Shown: piece after piece, positions 51,161 to 54,566 of the stretch
Position numbering within the stretch: the stretch's first letter is position 1
Layout of the letters: each line of letters opens with the position of its first letter
NCBI GenBank assembly: GCA_021604825.1
Contig: BQJS01000006.1
Coordinates: 1-54,566, forward strand
Source: Phycisphaerae bacterium
Lineage (GTDB): Bacteria > Planctomycetota > Phycisphaerae > UBA1845
Direction of reading: 5' to 3'
Length of the DNA stretch: 54,566 nucleotides
The notes under the pieces: model-generated
What the model saw: the letters and a program-made list of their open reading frames with translations, nothing else
What the model was told of the DNA's origin: nothing
The model's database searches: none
Program-made: the position numbers and the translations under genes

Positions 51161-53410
51161 TTGCGCGATTCCAGTTGTTCACTGTCAATACCGGTCAAAT
51201 ACGGCTGTAAGCGCAGCGCACCGGGACAAATCCGGGACAAGTTGCAGTTCGACGATAGCAGTGCGAACGCACAGGCATTGCCCGCTTGCAGCTTGCGCGG
51301 GCGACGGCGAGCGCGTTCGGGAAAGCGGCTTCGAGGTGCAATCTACGCACGGTTCTCAACGAAGGATCAACATTCCATCGAGGACCAAGTGCGGAGTTGC
51401 CGCGAATTCGCGGACATGAATGGAATCGACATCGTGGATGAACTGGTATTTTCTGACAGCAGCGTTCGTGGCTGTCGTACCCGCAGGCCCGGGTTCACAG
51501 CGCTCCGTGCCGAGTTGGAACGCGGTGAGATTGACATCGTTCTGATTTTTTCGACGAATCGACTCTACCGGAAAACCTACAAGTCTCTCCAATTCGTGGA
51601 GGAGGAAATCGTTGATCATGGAATTCGCTGCGTTTTCGTCAGGTCCGGGATCGACACGGCGGACTCCGACCGCTGGCGACAGTTGCTGCATCTTCACGCG
51701 ATGATGGACGAAATGGTTGTCCACATGGGCGCCTCTCATATCCGCGCCGCGCACGAAGGGATGCTGGATCAGGAGTTGGTCCATGGCACAGTGACATTTG
51801 GGTATCAAGGTGCCCCTGTCTCTGGCCAAAAAACCAAGAAGAACAACGCGCGTCGGCGATTTGAGATTGACCCCGTCCAAGCCGAATGGGTGCGTAAGAT
51901 CTTCGCGTGGTACGTCGAAGACGGCCTCTCCATCGGTGCAATTATTCGCAAACTTAATCGCGAGAAAGCGCCTCTTCCGCCCAAATGCACGACGGGCCAG
52001 TGGACATATCAAGCTGTTCGCCTTTTACTTGGCAATCAACGATACGATGGGTTTTGGGCATACGGTGTCACGAAGTCGCAGTACTTGAACAAGCAGGACA
52101 ATGTTCGGCAGGTCGCGCGCGATGAGCCGCTGCGAACAAAGCGGATTGAGCGTCTTCGCATCGTAGATCATGCAACGTGGCTGCGCACGCAGGAACGATT
52201 GGCAAACGAACCGAGGCGCGGAGGGCGGACGGCCAAGACGGCAGACAGAAAGCGACGTCCAGAGTTTCTGAATGGCATGCTACGATGCGAAGAGCATCAA
52301 ACGCGCTTGCATGTTGGTGGCCCACATGGGCGCTATTACTTTTGCCCAATCTGCAAACGAATGGACGATCCTGCGCTCTACTGCATGCTCAATCGGGAAC
52401 TCGCCTGGAAAATCGTCAGCGAGAAGTGTGCGTCGCTTCTATTGGAAGACAGCGAGCTCGTGGGTGACATCATCACCTGCGCCCAAGCGTATGTTGAACG
52501 TGCTCAGCGACCTGATCCCGGCCAACTCAAGAAGTTTCGCAGTCAAAAGGCAGAATTGACGCGCCGCATCCAATTCATTTTGGCCAACGGTGGAACATCG
52601 ACGGAAGATCAACGTGAAGACGCGGCGGCGTTGGTTGACACGCGAGGTCGGCGTGCAAGCGTGCAGGCTAAGATTGGAGCCTTGGAGGGTGCAGAGTCGC
52701 GCGTTGTGAAGGTGCCGACAAATGACGAAATCCGTTCATTCCTAGACGAACTAGCCGGGATTCTCCAACTCGCCTCGGAATCCAACGATGAAGAGAGCAC
52801 TGCCCGCGTTCGCCGCGTGATCGAGCTGATCACGGGCGGCATCATTGATTTCCAGCAAATGGGTGAGCGAAAGGCGCAGCGAGGTTGGCTTCAGGGTACA
52901 TTCCGCAACCACCTGCTCGAATCAACGGTGAATCATTTCACTGGTGGAATTCATGACGGCGACGGCGTTGAGGTTGCCATCAATTTTCAAGAACCTACGC
53001 CCGCGGATCAAATTGCCGACGAAGTTAAGCGCCTTTGCGACGAGGGACACCTGATAAAGGAAATCGCGGTACGTCTGAGCTGCTCTCGAAATCTGATCAC
53101 CAAGGCACTGAAGATTTGGTATGAGCGTCAGGGCGAAAGCCCACCGGATGGGCGCACACGCCGTTCGTCGCTCAAACGCAAGCACCGAGAACCGCCAAAA
53201 TATCAACTCGCGGCAGATGCAGTTAAGCGACTCGCAGACACTGGCCTCCTCATGCAGGAGATTGCGGAGAAACTCAGCCTTGATCGAAACACGGTGACGA
53301 AAGCATGGCGTTTCGCACACGAGCAAGAGGGGACTACCGCGCCAGACAGAAGATATCGCCGACGGTCGCTCGCAAGAAAGACCACCAAGGGGCAGTGGAA
53401 GTCTGTGTAG
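51161..53410 (+). CDS. Large serine recombinase with duplicated helix-turn-helix tail
   Basis: Up to 749 residues. The catalytic domain begins around residue 58 (GAIYARFSTKDQHSIEDQV, nucleophile Ser66), and the DNA-binding recombinase domain spans about 200-330. A zinc ribbon lies near 370-400 (CEEHQ...FCPIC), and a coiled coil follows. The end (about 627-745) has two copies of one module: EVKRLCDEGHLIKEIAVRLS / CSRNLITKAL with RTRRSSLKRK, and AVKRLADTGLLMQEIAEKLS / LDRNTVTKAW with RYRRRSLARK. Such enzymes integrate or excise elements at specific attB/attP sites. The start is uncertain: the 57 codons before the conserved domain have several TTG candidates and no good ribosome site. Confidence 0.88.
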   Translation: MRDSSCSLSIPVKYGCKRSAPGQIRDKLQFDDSSANAQALPACSLRGRRRARSGKRLRGAIYARFSTKDQHSIEDQVRSCREFADMNGIDIVDELVFSDSSVRGCRTRRPGFTALRAELERGEIDIVLIFSTNRLYRKTYKSLQFVEEEIVDHGIRCVFVRSGIDTADSDRWRQLLHLHAMMDEMVVHMGASHIRAAHEGMLDQELVHGTVTFGYQGAPVSGQKTKKNNARRRFEIDPVQAEWVRKIFAWYVEDGLSIGAIIRKLNREKAPLPPKCTTGQWTYQAVRLLLGNQRYDGFWAYGVTKSQYLNKQDNVRQVARDEPLRTKRIERLRIVDHATWLRTQERLANEPRRGGRTAKTADRKRRPEFLNGMLRCEEHQTRLHVGGPHGRYYFCPICKRMDDPALYCMLNRELAWKIVSEKCASLLLEDSELVGDIITCAQAYVERAQRPDPGQLKKFRSQKAELTRRIQFILANGGTSTEDQREDAAALVDTRGRRASVQAKIGALEGAESRVVKVPTNDEIRSFLDELAGILQLASESNDEESTARVRRVIELITGGIIDFQQMGERKAQRGWLQGTFRNHLLESTVNHFTGGIHDGDGVEVAINFQEPTPADQIADEVKRLCDEGHLIKEIAVRLSCSRNLITKALKIWYERQGESPPDGRTRRSSLKRKHREPPKYQLAADAVKRLADTGLLMQEIAEKLSLDRNTVTKAWRFAHEQEGTTAPDRRYRRRSLARKTTKGQWKSV

Positions 53411-53546
53411 CTAATACAGATCGGGTATTGCCGATTTGAAGTTCAAACGTTGGGCTCTCGCACTGTGGCTCAGTCCTTGTATTTGACTACGCGGCGGTCC
53501 CATGAGAAAGGATTGCTTTGTTGAGAAATCGATTGGTCCAATTTGT

Positions 53547-53573
53547 GACGTCCAGCTGCGTGAGCTGGACGTC
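53547..53573. repeat. Perfect 11-bp hairpin
   Basis: GACGTCCAGCT (53547-53557), GCGTG, AGCTGGACGTC (53563-53573), directly before the end of the NADAR pseudogene. A related hairpin (CCAGCTC-ggc-GAGCTGG) is at 54379-54395, so the two may be members of a local repeat family. Confidence 0.7.
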
Positions 53574-53575
53574 GT

Positions 53576-54035
53576 CTAACTCCTCCCAAGTTCGGTCTGC
53601 AGCTCCGTTCGCAGCTCCATCAGTAAGTTCCCCAGCATGTTCTTGCCGGTTCCATCGCCGCAGTCCGCCCAATAGTCGTCATTGAGCGTATGCTCGATTA
53701 GTAATGCATCACACGTATTAATTAATCAGCAGCGCTTGCAACTCTTAATGCTGTGTGAACTGTGCGCGCAACGCCTTTCGCATGACATCATCTCTCATTT
53801 GCTCCCATTCCGGACGAAGTGGCCGTCCCCGGTCGCGGCCGATCCTTGTCGCGGCCGACGGCGAGGCCGCCAAGCGGACTTTTTGTTCGTGCCTCGTGCC
53901 CGCAAACTTTTGGGCCTGAAAGTAATGCTCGCTTGTAGGCCAGATTTTCCCGTGCAAAACAACGGAGAAGGGCGCGAAATTAGAGAATTCGCCAAAAGGA
54001 CTATTAACGTGGTAGAACTTGATTCTATGAGTCAT
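53576..54035 (-). pseudogene. Broken NADAR-family gene
   Basis: NADAR enzymes (YbiA-like) hydrolyse ADP-ribose-linked or related N-glycosidic bonds; some protect against DNA ADP-ribosyl toxins. From ATG 54035 the frame reads MTHRIKFYHVNSPFGEFSNF, then WPTSEHYFQAQKFAGTRHEQ and ends at TAA 53747-53745 after AQFTQH. In the same frame beyond this stop comes ELQALLIN, then a 4-base duplication in ATTAATTAAT shifts the frame, after which LLIEHTLNDDYWADCGDGTG and KNMLGNLLMELR complete the family's C terminus up to TAG 53578-53576. So one stop and one frameshift disable the gene. Confidence 0.85.
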
Positions 54036-54099
54036 CGCTCGCGGCCTTTGCATGCCCACCAGCTGCGTCTCGTTCTCAACTGGTTTCAGGTGTCCCGGG

Positions 54100-54348
54100 T
54101 TACCCTTGCAAGAGCCGCGCGTCCAACACACACACAAGATCGATCATCATCTTGGCAATCTCATAGCGAACATGGTCAGGTTCGTATTGCATTGTCCCCT
54201 CCGCCCACGCTCGGGACAAGTCGTCGAGCGACGCCGCAAGATCGGCGAGGGCGTTCACCACGATCCCCTGCGAACATCTACGGACTTGCATGGGTAAGTA
54301 TGCGTGATTGACAGGAAGTGGTTGCCTCCTTGGTGGGTAAATCCTCAT
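54100..54348 (-). CDS. Hypothetical protein
   Basis: About 82 residues from ATG 54348 (ATG 54291 also possible). The C-terminal half (IVVNALADLAASLDDLSRAW, EIAKMMIDLVCVLDARLLQG) is helical and looks coding. No family recognised. It is upstream of the NADAR pseudogene on the same strand and may have been its operon partner. Confidence 0.45.
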   Translation of the reverse strand: MRIYPPRRQPLPVNHAYLPMQVRRCSQGIVVNALADLAASLDDLSRAWAEGTMQYEPDHVRYEIAKMMIDLVCVLDARLLQG

Positions 54349-54378
54349 TTCTGGCTCAAGAACGTCGGTCCATGAAGT

Positions 54379-54395
54379 CCAGCTCGGCGAGCTGG
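54379..54395. repeat. Short hairpin related to the one at 53547
   Basis: CCAGCTC-GGC-GAGCTGG, a 7-bp stem inside GAAGTCC...GGTCCTC. It shares GTCCAGCT with the hairpin at 53547. From here to the window end I see nothing further. Confidence 0.5.
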
Positions 54396-54566
54396 TCCTC
54401 ATGATGGGAGCCGTTCGTAAATGCAAGTTACTCGATAGGTTGCGAATGCACTTATGCTCTATTGGTCAGCAGTGGGGCAGTGCGCTGACTCGGAATGCCT
54501 CTATTCGGAGAGTCCATCCATAGCGGGCAATGCTTCGCGTTCATGAAGAGCTGTTCTTTATGAATG

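Overview
The window looks like chromosomal DNA of a free-living Gram-negative bacterium, most likely a planctomycete (Planctomycetota, perhaps Phycisphaerae-like). That placement is inference. It rests on secreted enzymes ending in the EF-hand/dockerin-like tail typical of that phylum (16984-18927, 27513-29213), many small secreted lipoproteins, a TonB receptor, and protein families such as a tandem 6-pyruvoyl-tetrahydropterin-synthase-like protein. There is no rRNA, no tRNA and no CRISPR array; the only stable RNA gene I can support is a tmRNA.

Layout. 1-9.5 kb is housekeeping: a broken or partial queG, murJ, two tandem ferredoxins, a queuosine-salvage hydrolase, a nucleoside monophosphate kinase, a SurA-like lipoprotein, a PhnP-like hydrolase, a WecA-like sugar-phosphate transferase and PilT. 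9.9-16.5 kb carries a PilZ/degenerate-kinase/receiver protein, an SPFH membrane protein with a ribbon-helix-helix partner, a small citrate-synthase-like protein, a tandem-domain queD, a LOG-like protein and dodecin. 17-29.2 kb holds secreted and envelope proteins (five-haem cytochrome, matrixin-like protease, two M14 peptidases, lipoproteins) with a dehydrogenase, an ankyrin protein, a MarR regulator with a clear operator, and mutY.

29.5-35.2 kb is the most interesting part. The tmRNA gene ssrA (29548-29898) is the target of a compact integrative element bounded by a perfect 78-bp direct repeat (29873-29950 and 35163-35240). It encodes a ribbon-helix-helix protein, an excisionase-like protein and a tyrosine integrase as one minus-strand operon with 4-bp overlaps, a cargo beta-propeller-like lipoprotein, an HUH-type rolling-circle Rep, a hairpin that could be an origin, and two small genes. 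The repeat is 26 codons long and lies in frame inside the integrase gene. The integrated integrase ends six codons into antisense ssrA. In the predicted circle the same frame runs on for 75 further codons, giving a 493-residue integrase that overlaps the next minus-strand gene. Integration therefore appears to truncate the integrase and to disconnect the promoter of the operon from orf98 and rep.

35.4-54.5 kb: an ECF sigma/anti-sigma pair with HEAT-like repeats, a TlpA-like thioredoxin, a von Willebrand A protein, an IS21-family remnant, then a signalling/uptake locus. The latter has a 1145-residue hybrid kinase and an 881-residue receiver/GGDEF/receiver/GAF/HD-GYP protein overlapping by 4 bp, facing away from an ABC-type binding protein and a TonB receptor that also overlap by 4 bp. 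The window ends with a large serine recombinase with a duplicated helix-turn-helix tail and a broken NADAR-family gene. Palindromic repeats recur at gene 3' ends, including inverted pairs between convergent genes.
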